Source: Tannerella sp.
Lineage (GTDB): Bacteria; Bacteroidota; Bacteroidia; Bacteroidales; Tannerellaceae
Reading direction: 5' to 3'
DNA: 7,735 nucleotides
NCBI GenBank assembly: GCA_031282485.1
Contig: JAITDQ010000150.1
Span: forward strand, 1 to 7,735
Positions 1-6,117 of this stretch are shown here, one piece after another. The stretch's first letter is position 1; each line of letters opens with the position of its first letter. The translations under genes were made by a program, and so were the position numbers. The notes below the pieces were generated by a model. It saw nothing but the letters and a program-made list of their open reading frames with translations, did not search any database and had not been told where the DNA came from.

Positions 1-627
1 GACCTTTTCGCTGTTGAACGACTTGATTTTGCCGACGGCGACGATGAACGACTTGTGTACGCGGACGAAATCTTCCGCCGGCAGCAGGCTTTGAATCGTT
101 TTCATCGTCATGACGGGCATGTATGTCTTGGCGGAGGTGATGATTTTGATGTAATTGTCGAAGGCTTCGATGTAGAGAATGGCGCTGAGGGGCAGCTGTA
201 TGTTCTGGTAATTGTATTTGAAGGAGATAATTTTGCCGTCGTGAGTCGGTTCGGCGACGGGTTTCGTATGCTTGGAAAGGAAACGCTCTTCCGCCTTTGC
301 GTACGCTTTCATAAAACGGTCGAACCCGAACGGTTTAAGCAGGTAATCCACCACATCCAGCTCAAAACCTTCGACGGCATATTCCCGGTGCGCACTTACA
401 AAAATGACCATGGTCTCCTTTTCGAGCGATTTGGCGATATTGACGCCTGAGATTTCGGGCATGTTGATGTCGAGAAACAGCAGGTCGGGCTTCAGCGAAC
501 GGATATACGAAAGCCCGTCCAGCGGGTCGGTGTATGCGCCGAGCAGCTGAATGGAAGGCACCTGTCCGCAATAGTGAGCCAGCAGTTTCAGCGCCAGAGG
601 TTCGTCGTCAATCGCCATGCATTTCAT
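1..627 (-). CDS. LytTR-family response regulator, partial (C-terminus beyond left edge)
   Basis: Cytoplasmic response regulator, predicted to be phosphorylated by the kinase encoded just upstream and to bind DNA through a LytTR domain. The frame is open from the ATG at 627 to position 1 (209 codons); the last part of the LytTR domain is missing. The receiver domain (about 1-120) shows the acidic pair D7/D8 in AIDDEP, the phospho-acceptor D53 in LFLDINMPEISG, S78 in FVSAH, and K98 in YLLKPF. After a linker, the LytTR domain begins near 133 (GKIISFKYNYQNIQLPLSAI) and includes LYIEAFDNYIKI and FVRVHKSFIVAV, both typical of the family. The start is chosen because its ATG overlaps the kinase stop codon (ATGA) and yields the usual MKCxAIDDEP N-terminus. 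The regulated genes cannot be told from this window. I read this frame directly from the reverse complement. Confidence 0.96.
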   Translation of the reverse strand, partial: MKCMAIDDEPLALKLLAHYCGQVPSIQLLGAYTDPLDGLSYIRSLKPDLLFLDINMPEISGVNIAKSLEKETMVIFVSAHREYAVEGFELDVVDYLLKPFGFDRFMKAYAKAEERFLSKHTKPVAEPTHDGKIISFKYNYQNIQLPLSAILYIEAFDNYIKIITSAKTYMPVMTMKTIQSLLPAEDFVRVHKSFIVAVGKIKSFNSEKV

Positions 628-1703
628 TCCAAATCAATTTGAAGTTTTACGCGGAAAGCCTGGCTGTCGGCCTTTATCTCCAGCGAATGTTTGCCGGGAT
701 AGGCCAGTTCGAGCCGTTTGCGGATATTTTCGAGGCCTACGCCGGTCGATGATTGGCGGTCTTTCAACGCCGTAACAATCGAATTGTCGCACGAGAACGT
801 CAGCCACCCGTTTTCGAGCGTGACGGAGATGTGGATAAAGCAATGCGTGTGAGAACTGATTCCGTACTTGAAGGCGTTCTCGACAAACGGCACGAAGGTC
901 AGCGGCATAATCGTGCAGTCGCGGAAACTGCCCGTCGTCCGAAACTTGAGTTCAAACTTCTCGGACGCCCGCAAACTTTGCAGGTGGATGTATTCTTCGA
1001 GCATGCGGACTTCCTTTTCCATCGGGATACGGCTCTGATTGCTTTCGGTCGTTACGAAACGCAGGAATCCCGAAAGCGACAGGATGGATTCGGGCGCCTT
1101 GTCGTCCTTGCTCAGCGCCAGATAATAGATATTGTTCAGGCTGTTGAACAGGAAATGCGGATGAATCTGCGACTTGAGGAACGACAGTTCGGCCTGCACC
1201 ATCGAAGTTTCGAGTTCCTGCAGCCGCTGTTTCTCGGCATACCACTGGGCAACGACTTTCAAGCCGGTACTTATGATAAAAACGACCAGAAACTGACTGG
1301 AATGTGCATAGAAACCAAGGCTTCTGAAGATATGGGATGAATTGTCGTCGTGGGGAAAAGCCGGATGCCGGGGCATCATTTCAAGTTTGAAAGGGGGCGC
1401 GGTGAATGTCCTGAAAACCCACGGCAGAAGGGAACAGAAGAGAAAATATGCAGCAACCGATACGCCCAAAAACAGCGCAATTTTCTTCACGGAAAGGAAC
1501 CGGGGCACAAAAATGTAGCTGTTACAATAGAAATAAACGATCAAAAACAAATAGTTCATCACCCCAAACCACGGGAAATGGAAATCCCACACCCGTTCCC
1601 CGCGGTTAAAATCGGGAAAAGAAACATAAATAAAAAGCGCCCACCCCAAAAGATGAACCAGCAACAGCAAAGCATTTTTATTTTTACGCAAAAAAGGTTC
1701 CAT
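624..1703 (-). CDS. LytS/YehU-type sensor histidine kinase
   Basis: Membrane-bound sensor kinase of 359 residues, partner of the LytTR regulator that follows with a 4-bp overlap. Four hydrophobic segments (about 11-29, 46-66, 74-95, 131-152) form the N-terminal membrane module; a hydrophilic loop at about 100-130 could be exposed outside the membrane. A short helix (about 155-178) leads to the His_kinase domain (PF06580) with the H-box SQIHPHFLFNSLNNI; by family precedent H183 in PHF is the phosphorylated residue, and H181 stands where many relatives have Asn. The ATPase part shows the N-box PFVENAFKYG (N276) and the G-box TGVGLENIRKRL (about 320-331). Length and order are normal for Bacteroidetes members. 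No ligand-binding domain is present beyond the membrane helices, so the signal is unknown. A promoter-like TACATTTG lies just upstream of the ATG. Confidence 0.95.
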   Translation of the reverse strand: MEPFLRKNKNALLLLVHLLGWALFIYVSFPDFNRGERVWDFHFPWFGVMNYLFLIVYFYCNSYIFVPRFLSVKKIALFLGVSVAAYFLFCSLLPWVFRTFTAPPFKLEMMPRHPAFPHDDNSSHIFRSLGFYAHSSQFLVVFIISTGLKVVAQWYAEKQRLQELETSMVQAELSFLKSQIHPHFLFNSLNNIYYLALSKDDKAPESILSLSGFLRFVTTESNQSRIPMEKEVRMLEEYIHLQSLRASEKFELKFRTTGSFRDCTIMPLTFVPFVENAFKYGISSHTHCFIHISVTLENGWLTFSCDNSIVTALKDRQSSTGVGLENIRKRLELAYPGKHSLEIKADSQAFRVKLQIDLE

Positions 1704-1720
1704 GTCCGTTTTTTTTTCTG

Positions 1721-1747
1721 CAAATGTAGTGAAAATTCTTTTACAAA
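1721..1747 (-). promoter_or_regulatory. Putative promoter of the histidine kinase operon
   Basis: On the minus strand TACATTTG (1728-1721) matches the Bacteroidetes -7 box TAnnTTTG. A TTTG at 1747-1744 could be the -33 element, although the 15-base spacing is shorter than usual. Transcription would start near 1715, giving a leader of about a dozen bases. This leader holds a run of nine A on the mRNA strand (1717-1709), five bases before the ATG. No Shine-Dalgarno sequence is present, which is normal for the phylum. Confidence 0.5.
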
Positions 1748-1814
1748 TCCTTATAACAACTTTTTCTCAAAAACGGCGTCTAAGAAAAATTGATTTTGAA
1801 ATGTACCCTTTTTC

Positions 1815-1838
1815 CGGCAAATATTTCGTGTTTTGCCG
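1815..1838. promoter_or_regulatory. Inverted repeat, possible operator of the AbiEi-like gene
   Basis: CGGCAAA (1815-1821) and TTTGCCG (1832-1838) are perfect 7-bp arms around a 10-base spacer, upstream of the antitoxin gene and just before its promoter-like box. AbiEi antitoxins are known to repress their own operons by binding inverted repeats upstream of the genes, so an operator role is reasonable here. That this repeat is bound is inference; it could also act as a hairpin. Confidence 0.4.
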
Positions 1839-1847
1839 AATTTATAG

Positions 1848-1855
1848 TATATTCG
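1848..1855 (+). promoter_or_regulatory. Putative -7 box for the AbiEi-like gene
   Basis: TATATTCG differs by one base from TAnnTTTG and ends 20 bases before the ATG at 1876. No exact TTTG lies at the right distance upstream; a TTTC at 1824-1827 is the nearest match for a -33 element, and it falls in the loop of the inverted repeat. A protein bound to that repeat would overlap the polymerase site. Confidence 0.35.
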
Positions 1856-1875
1856 CAGCCTGATTAAGAACAAAA

Positions 1876-2598
1876 ATGACGGTAAAAAGCGACATCTTAC
1901 GTTATGCTTCAAGCAATAAAGTGTTTACAAAGCGAAAATTGACGGATTGTCTTGCCGGTAATCCGGCCAAGCCGGTTGCAGCGAGGTCTGTTTCGCAGGA
2001 GTTGGATAATCTTGTCAGGGCAAATACGCTGACAAGGATACAAAGAGGCATATACACAGTTACGAAAAACAGCAAACCGGAATTTTTCTACCCTGTTTCG
2101 ACTGTACTTACGCAGTTGAACGCACAGATAAAAGCGCAATTCCCTTTTGCTTCGATATGCATGTGGGACAGCGCTGTGTTTCCGCCATTGATGCATCATA
2201 TCCCGATGTTGAATTACATTTATGCAGATGCGGAGCGCGATGCAATGGACGCTGTGTTTAATTTTCTGAAAGACAGTCTTGGGGCAAACGTCTTTTTGAA
2301 ACCGGACAGAAAAGTGTATGACAGGTATATTGCAGGAACAAAGGCAATTATCGTGCGCCAGCTTATATCGGAATCGCCCTTACAGACGGTGGATGGCATT
2401 TTGACGCCAAAAATTGAAAAAATACTCGTTGACATAGCCGGCGATACGGAATTCGATTTTCTGCAGGGAACAGAAATATACCGTGTTTATAAAAATGTTA
2501 TTGAAAAATTTAACATCAATAAAACTAAAATGCTGCGCTACGCATCGCGTCGCAACCGACGAAAAATTGTTGAACGGTTATACTCCGAATCAATATGA
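1876..2598 (+). CDS. AbiEi-like type IV antitoxin / transcriptional regulator
   Basis: Protein of 240 residues resembling the AbiEi-type antitoxins of Bacteroidetes (annotated as type IV toxin-antitoxin AbiEi family or DUF6088/DUF6577-like; the exact model name is from memory). Residues 1-62 form a winged helix-turn-helix: MTVKSDILRYA, SVSQELDNLVRANTLTRIQRGIYT, where the GIYT end of the wing is typical. The remainder (about 68-240) has the antitoxin-type C-terminal region, with WDSAVFPPLMHHIP near 97-110, a conserved-looking TPKIEKILVDI near 177-187, and a basic tail MLRYASRRNRRK at 219-230. In such systems the protein represses its own operon and counters a nucleotidyltransferase toxin. Here the toxin frame begins with an ATGA overlap but is cut after 30 codons, so the antitoxin seems to have outlived its toxin. 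The gene is visibly richer in A+T than the flanking genes, consistent with acquisition. Confidence 0.82.
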   Translation: MTVKSDILRYASSNKVFTKRKLTDCLAGNPAKPVAARSVSQELDNLVRANTLTRIQRGIYTVTKNSKPEFFYPVSTVLTQLNAQIKAQFPFASICMWDSAVFPPLMHHIPMLNYIYADAERDAMDAVFNFLKDSLGANVFLKPDRKVYDRYIAGTKAIIVRQLISESPLQTVDGILTPKIEKILVDIAGDTEFDFLQGTEIYRVYKNVIEKFNINKTKMLRYASRRNRRKIVERLYSESI

Positions 2599-2687
2599 TA
2601 CACCCCGACAGCCGCACGCTGGAATGGTTGCTTAAAGTAGCCGGAGAAAACCATTTCCCAAACATTACGCTAATAGAGATTAATTAG
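2595..2687 (+). pseudogene. Truncated AbiEii-like nucleotidyltransferase toxin (N-terminal stub)
   Basis: An ATG at 2595 overlaps the antitoxin stop (ATGA) and opens a frame of 30 codons ending at TAG (2685-2687). Its product begins MIHPDSRTLEWLLKVAGE and reaches TLIEIN before the stop. By recall of the family, Bacteroidetes AbiEii/AbiGii toxins begin M-I/L-H-x-x-S/C-x-T-L-E-W-I and continue through an LIEK segment into a nucleotidyltransferase core with a GG(T/S)xL motif. None of that core is found downstream in any frame I read, so the toxin appears deleted after about residue 28, not merely frameshifted. A functional 30-residue peptide is possible but less likely. Confidence 0.7.
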
Positions 2688-2893
2688 ATATCTCAGCCGT
2701 CACTGCCGGTCGCAACGGAGTATTTCCCGTGCTGCCGTCCTGCACCGGGGAAGTCGTTCCGAATGTACACAGTGTATCTGTCTGTTTTCATTTCCGCAGC
2801 AGCCTCCGCGACGGCATGCCTGTGTCGCGCGACATCCGAAAAACCTTATTTGCATCCCGAAAAAGCCATTTTGGCATTTTGAATACCTTTTGA
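2684..2893 (+). other. Open frame without a good start, leading into the 21-bp repeat array
   Basis: After a TAA at 2681-2683 this frame is open for 69 codons to TGA at 2891-2893. It contains VFPVLPSCTGEVVPN early on and SRDIRKTLFASRKSHFG near the end, and has no ATG until about 2813. It is in the same reading frame as the LFGFINT heptads beyond the TGA. The sense-like composition suggests the remains of a short gene, or of a repeat-bearing element, that continued into the array. I do not recognise a family and do not call it a gene. Confidence 0.3.
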
Positions 2894-3055
2894 AGCTTTA
2901 TTAATACCCTTTTTGCCTTTATTTCCTGCCAAATTGGCATTATGAATATCCTTTTTGGCCTTATTAATACCCTTTTTGGCTTTATCGAGACCCTTTTTGG
3001 CTTTATCAATACCCTTTTTGGCTTTACCGGGATGCTTTCGGGCTTTACGTTAATC
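2846..3055. repeat. Degenerate tandem array of ten 21-bp units
   Basis: Units begin at 2846, 2867, 2888, 2909, 2930, 2951, 2972, 2993, 3014 and 3035, exactly 21 bases apart. The four units at 2951-3034 are the best conserved and begin CTTTTTGGC(T/C)TTA; the outer ones have diverged. As 21 is a multiple of three, every unit keeps frame: the plus strand reads LFGLINT, LFGFIET, LFGFINT, LFGFTGM, and the minus strand reads basic heptads such as IKPKRVL. A TGA at 2891-2893, in the third unit, is the only stop in the plus frame from 2684 to 3187. The minus frame is also open but lacks a convincing start (TTG at 3009). The array ends 26 bases from the stop of the convergent small gene. It may be a decayed repeat protein or a non-coding array. 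Confidence 0.85.
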
Positions 3056-3080
3056 TTCCGCAGGTATTTTCTCCCCTTTT

Positions 3081-3554
3081 TTACTCCTGCACATCGCTTT
3101 TCCGCGGGCGACCGAGGACGAAACGCTTCTTCAGTTCGTCGAATAAGGCCTGTGCGCCGGGGACATTGTCGCGCGCGGCCTGTTTGACGGCGTTGTAGAA
3201 GGTAAGTGTCTGCGTAAAGGCTTCATTGCCGGCAAGCATCATCGTGTCCTCCAGCTCACGGGTAATCTGTTCCAGACGGTTGACCACCACACGCAGGTTG
3301 ACGGCGTCGGTAAGGTCGATGTTCAGCTCGGACAGGTTGAAGTACGAAGGACAGAACTGCGGATTGACGGCCGCTAGCTCGCTTGTCTTTTCGACCAGCG
3401 CCAGAGATTTGTCGCCCATCTTGAGAATCGTTTTGCGGGATTCGGTCGTAAGCGGACTCAAATACGGACGGAGAGGCTTCACTGCCTCATCAAGTTTCTT
3501 CAGGAACTCATCAACCAAGTCCCTCGGAATGGTTTGAGAATGAATGTTACTCAT
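3081..3554 (-). CDS. Conserved hypothetical protein, small, helical, cytoplasmic
   Basis: Protein of 157 residues with no signal peptide or membrane segment. It looks nearly all alpha-helical: a first helix around 8-28 (IPRDLVDEFLKKLDEAVKPL), a conserved-looking stretch PYLSPLTTESRKTILKMGDKSLALVEK at about 30-56, a segment with NPQFCPSYFNLSELNIDL at 64-81, a helix at about 83-108 (RVVVNRLEQITRELEDTMM), then FTQTLTFYNAVKQAARDNVPGA and a basic end KKRFVLGRPRK. I recall similar short proteins with PYL..LT..ER....MGDKT.AFVEK in Bacteroidales genomes, without a known function, and I assign none. The ATG at 3554 follows an A/T-rich leader. The gene stands between the lipoprotein pair and the 21-bp repeat array and is convergent with the antitoxin gene. 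Confidence 0.85.
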   Translation of the reverse strand: MSNIHSQTIPRDLVDEFLKKLDEAVKPLRPYLSPLTTESRKTILKMGDKSLALVEKTSELAAVNPQFCPSYFNLSELNIDLTDAVNLRVVVNRLEQITRELEDTMMLAGNEAFTQTLTFYNAVKQAARDNVPGAQALFDELKKRFVLGRPRKSDVQE

Positions 3555-3597
3555 AATATTTACAGTTTAACAGTTGGTATTTTTTGATTTATCGTCG

Positions 3598-3605
3598 CAA
3601 AAATA
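3598..3605 (-). promoter_or_regulatory. Putative -7 box for the small hypothetical gene
   Basis: TATTTTTG on the minus strand matches TAnnTTTG, with the ATG at 3554, which would leave a leader of about 35-40 bases. No clear TTTG is seen at -33; the perfect palindrome TGAAAATTTTCA (3624-3635) covers part of that region and could hold a regulator. Confidence 0.4.
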
Positions 3606-3659
3606 GCAATTCTCATTGAAAAATGAAAATTTTCAGGATATTTTTTTACTGCATACGTA

Positions 3660-4688
3660 CTAATCCCAGTCCGGGTCGAACCTCACGATACGGTAGTCCG
3701 GTTCAATGCTTACGGCGTAGAGCGTATTCGAATCCGTGTCGGATGCCAGACGGATGATGTGGAACGGCGGGTCGAGAATATATCGCAGATTCCCTTCGAT
3801 GTCGAACAGGTAAACGGACATGAGCGGGACTTTCATTTCCCGGCCTCTCACGAAAGTGCCGAACATGTTCTCTTCGTTTTTTGCATCCGGCGTCAGGCAG
3901 GCGATATAATCTTTGGTAAAGGTCACGTCCGAGACACCGGTCGAATGACCGTTTCCCCAGTGCAGTTTCCCGCCGGATATGGAATAGTCCGGTTCCTTGA
4001 ACTGGTTTTCCCAAATCAGTTCCACGCCGTCCGGCTTGACGCGGTACAGCGAAAGATACGGGTTCCCCAACATCCCGTATGCCATCACCCGCTTTTTCGG
4101 ATGGACGGCCAGAAGCCCCTGATAACAGTCGAAGGTATTGCTAACCGGCTCTTTGAACGGATATTGTCCGCAAGGGAAGATTCGTCCGTCCGAAATCAGT
4201 TTGAACGGCGTTTCCGAAAAATCCGCCGCAACAGCCAGCCGTTCGTTCAGGAAAACGAAACCCGTCGGGCTGACATCTATTTTCTTCATGGCGCCCGCCT
4301 CCGAAACTTCGCCGTACAGGCGTTCCACCCCGGCCAGTACGTATTTTTTCACATTGGCATCATAGACCGCAATCCTGTCGCCGGCAACATTCCCGAATGA
4401 AGGCGTAATCCATTCCCCCGGCCCGTTCCCGACCTTTCCCGTCCAGCCCAGTTCGCGTCCCGTCTGCCTGTCGTAGATTTTAAGGAACCCGTCGCTGTCG
4501 AACGGCGTATTCAACAGGATATGCGCGGACGTCACCCGAAGCTGACCCGGAAATGAAAGATACAGCGAATCCGCAATCACGACGCCGGCAGATAACGTTT
4601 TCCTCACGACGGGAATATCCCCCCTCCGCCCCGAACAGCCTGAAATCATCCCCAATACAAATACAATCACAAATACATAATTTCGCAT
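3660..4688 (-). CDS. BF3164-type TolB-like six-bladed propeller lipoprotein (copy B)
   Basis: Lipoprotein of 342 residues, probably attached to a cell-envelope membrane. The N-terminus MRNYVFVIVFVLGMISGC is a lipoprotein signal with the acylated cysteine at C18. The rest suits a six-bladed beta-propeller of the TolB-like class (PF15869, BF3164 family): repeated strands with short turns, the motif KVGNGPGEW (about 85-93), QYPF (175-178), CYQG (188-191), and VYLFDIEGNLRYIL (292-304) in a late blade. These landmarks occur in the same order in the neighbouring 342-residue lipoprotein, so the two are paralogs. The function of the family is unknown; they are common in Bacteroidales. The gene lies 171 bp downstream of its paralog on the same strand and may be cotranscribed, although an inverted-repeat element sits between them. 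No good promoter box is seen. Confidence 0.87.
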   Translation of the reverse strand: MRNYVFVIVFVLGMISGCSGRRGDIPVVRKTLSAGVVIADSLYLSFPGQLRVTSAHILLNTPFDSDGFLKIYDRQTGRELGWTGKVGNGPGEWITPSFGNVAGDRIAVYDANVKKYVLAGVERLYGEVSEAGAMKKIDVSPTGFVFLNERLAVAADFSETPFKLISDGRIFPCGQYPFKEPVSNTFDCYQGLLAVHPKKRVMAYGMLGNPYLSLYRVKPDGVELIWENQFKEPDYSISGGKLHWGNGHSTGVSDVTFTKDYIACLTPDAKNEENMFGTFVRGREMKVPLMSVYLFDIEGNLRYILDPPFHIIRLASDTDSNTLYAVSIEPDYRIVRFDPDWD

Positions 4689-4728
4689 AATAACACAAGT
4701 TTAACTGTTATAAAAATAGTTTTGAAGG

Positions 4729-4775
4729 GTAGAATCGCGACATGCCGCGTCTCTACCGGGAGGGCTGAAAGCCCT
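4729..4775. repeat. Compound inverted repeat between the paralogous lipoprotein genes
   Basis: Two adjacent hairpins. The first has arms GTAGAATCGCG (4729-4739) and CGCGTCTCTAC (4746-4756), pairing at 9 of 11 positions around ACATGC. The second is AGGGCT-GAA-AGCCCT (4761-4775), perfect in its six-base stem. The GTAGAGACGCG arm resembles a repeat I recall from intergenic regions of other bacteria including Bacteroidetes; that is memory, not a search. Neither hairpin is followed by a T-run on either strand, so simple intrinsic terminators are unlikely. An mRNA-stabilising or attenuating structure between the two genes, or a REP-like element, fits better. Confidence 0.7.
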
Positions 4776-4859
4776 GCGCTCAATAAATGTTTTATTTTTA
4801 TCCCTTAACGGTCGCATGAATCATTTTGTTTTTAATCCATTTACACGGTTTCATTCCTC

Positions 4860-5888
4860 TTATAATTTAAATTTCATAATACCATATTCCCCGTCGTCAC
4901 CCAGTGCGGTGGCATAAATCGCCCTGTTTGGCTCGTCGACACAGAACGTCCTGATTTCGCGGTCGGTCTCCAGTGTCCTGACATGATTCCCCTGCCAGTC
5001 GAAAACGATGATATACCGGCCTCCATCCGAGTTCTGTCCGTTTTCGGCATACGTCCTCCCCGAAAAAAGCATGTAGCAGTAAGAAGCCGTCCCGTACGCA
5101 GCGGTAAAACCGACCGTACAGTCATCATCGACCACCAGTTGGTTCGAATAAGAGGCCTTCACATCGTGCGAAGCATGTTCCTTCAGCAGCGCAATTCCGT
5201 TCTCCCCAGCTTCGTAAAAGGCGATATGGTCGCAAAACAGACTGCCCGATGCAAAATAATTCCCTGCCGGACTGGCGCAGGAATGTCCCTGATACATAAT
5301 AAATGCCGCCGCCCGTTCCATTTCTTCTCCGCGGAAAGGATATTTTCCACCCGTTTGAAGCAATTCCCCCTTCGAACTGTAAACACCGAAACGCCCCTTG
5401 TCATAAACAGTTTCGCCGATAAAGTAATCTTTTGTTTTTACAATCAGAAAGGGGCGCCAAGGCGTCGACGACGCAAACGTCATACTGCTCAACATACGGA
5501 AATCCGGGACGCTGAACGTGTTCAATGTAGCCGTATTGCGCTGATATGCATACAACCTGTCCTTTAGCGGAAAAGAAAGCAAGTACATCGGCGGAACCGC
5601 CTCACCCGGCCCGTTCCCCACCGAAACGCGACGGTCTGCAAACCGGTTGTTTGCCAAATCATACACAGAAACCATCTTCCCTTCGAAATAATCGGAATAG
5701 ACTAACCACGTCCCCACCGTAACCATATCATACGGCGCCTTTATCAATTCATCCATCCGAAGAAATTCACCTTTGACCGGTATCGTATTTCGCCTGTAAT
5801 CCAGTCCCGCTTTACCATTGCCGCATGACACCACCGCCAGTGTAACTGTCGCTAAAAAAACCAAAACCGCATCTTTAAAAATTTTCAT
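4860..5888 (-). CDS. BF3164-type TolB-like six-bladed propeller lipoprotein (copy A)
   Basis: Lipoprotein of 342 residues. I choose the ATG at 5888, since it gives MKIFKDAVLVFLATVTLAVVSC, a clean lipoprotein signal with the acylated cysteine at C22. An in-frame ATG at 6032 would add 48 residues rich in Arg, Ala and Gly, which would bury the signal. The mature part has propeller-like strands with VGNGPGEAVPP (90-100), KYPF (182-185), MYQG (198-201) and IVFDWQGNHVRTLE (294-307), then AIYATALGDDGEYGIMKF at the end. The same landmarks lie at nearly the same positions in the downstream paralog. Members of this family (TolB-like PF15869, BF3164) have no established role; ligand binding at the cell surface or in the periplasm is plausible but unproven. 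The gene is likely first in a two-gene unit. Confidence 0.87.
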   Translation of the reverse strand: MKIFKDAVLVFLATVTLAVVSCGNGKAGLDYRRNTIPVKGEFLRMDELIKAPYDMVTVGTWLVYSDYFEGKMVSVYDLANNRFADRRVSVGNGPGEAVPPMYLLSFPLKDRLYAYQRNTATLNTFSVPDFRMLSSMTFASSTPWRPFLIVKTKDYFIGETVYDKGRFGVYSSKGELLQTGGKYPFRGEEMERAAAFIMYQGHSCASPAGNYFASGSLFCDHIAFYEAGENGIALLKEHASHDVKASYSNQLVVDDDCTVGFTAAYGTASYCYMLFSGRTYAENGQNSDGGRYIIVFDWQGNHVRTLETDREIRTFCVDEPNRAIYATALGDDGEYGIMKFKL

Positions 5889-6032
5889 ATTCGGATTATT
5901 TAAAATCGCATGCAGACGTCTTTGCCTGCGTCCGCCCACTCCCGGAGCTTCGCATTTGTTTTTTGCCGCAGCACCCTGTGGTCGCCTGTAAGCGCCGGTA
6001 GCCTGATTTCGCCATAAAGATTCTGTTCTCAT
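5889..6032 (-). other. In-frame 48-codon extension upstream of lipoprotein copy A, probably leader
   Basis: This stretch is open in the frame of the lipoprotein from an ATG at 6032 that sits in an A/T-rich context. Its translation is unlike any protein I know (YRRPQG, GGRRQRR) and contains no signal sequence. It is richer in G+C than typical leaders here and holds short imperfect inverted repeats, for example GCAGACGTCTTTGC near 5924. I read it as a 5' leader, perhaps with a decayed repeat; translation from 6032 is not excluded. Confidence 0.5.
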
Positions 6033-6117
6033 AATATTATTTTTATTGTTTCCGCAAAACTGTTACGGGACAAATACGGTCACAAACAAGTCCGTCATTT
6101 TACCCGCATAACGGTCG

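Noticed and set aside
55..450. Plus-strand open frame of 131 codons
   Set aside because: It is antisense to the LytTR response regulator, whose receiver and DNA-binding motifs read clearly on the minus strand.
753..1793. Two plus-strand open frames of 195 and 147 codons
   Set aside because: They lie opposite the histidine kinase gene, which has H-, N- and G-box motifs; their translations are Arg/Gln-rich and show no domain.
2763..2776. Short palindrome TACACAGTGTA as a recombination site
   Set aside because: It is a single five-base stem with no second copy or integrase gene nearby in the window.
2788..3009. Minus-strand 73-codon frame with IKPKRV heptads
   Set aside because: It is the reverse reading of the 21-bp array, begins only at TTG, and has no promoter or leader of its own; it is described under the repeat instead.
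2846..3055. CRISPR array
   Set aside because: The units are contiguous 21-bp repeats without unique spacers, so this is a simple tandem repeat.
2942..3187. Plus-strand 81-codon frame starting MNILFGLINT
   Set aside because: It starts inside the repeat array and its second half is antisense to the small hypothetical gene; I treat the heptads as part of the array.
3759..4400. Plus-strand open frame of 213 codons
   Set aside because: It is antisense to lipoprotein copy B, which has a lipobox and paralog support.
4798..4854. Possible 18-residue peptide (MKPCKW...) on the minus strand just after lipoprotein copy A
   Set aside because: It is very short, and its only purine-rich leader touches the ATG; such a frame is expected by chance.
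4983..5567. Plus-strand open frame of 194 codons
   Set aside because: It is antisense to lipoprotein copy A and has no recognisable domain.
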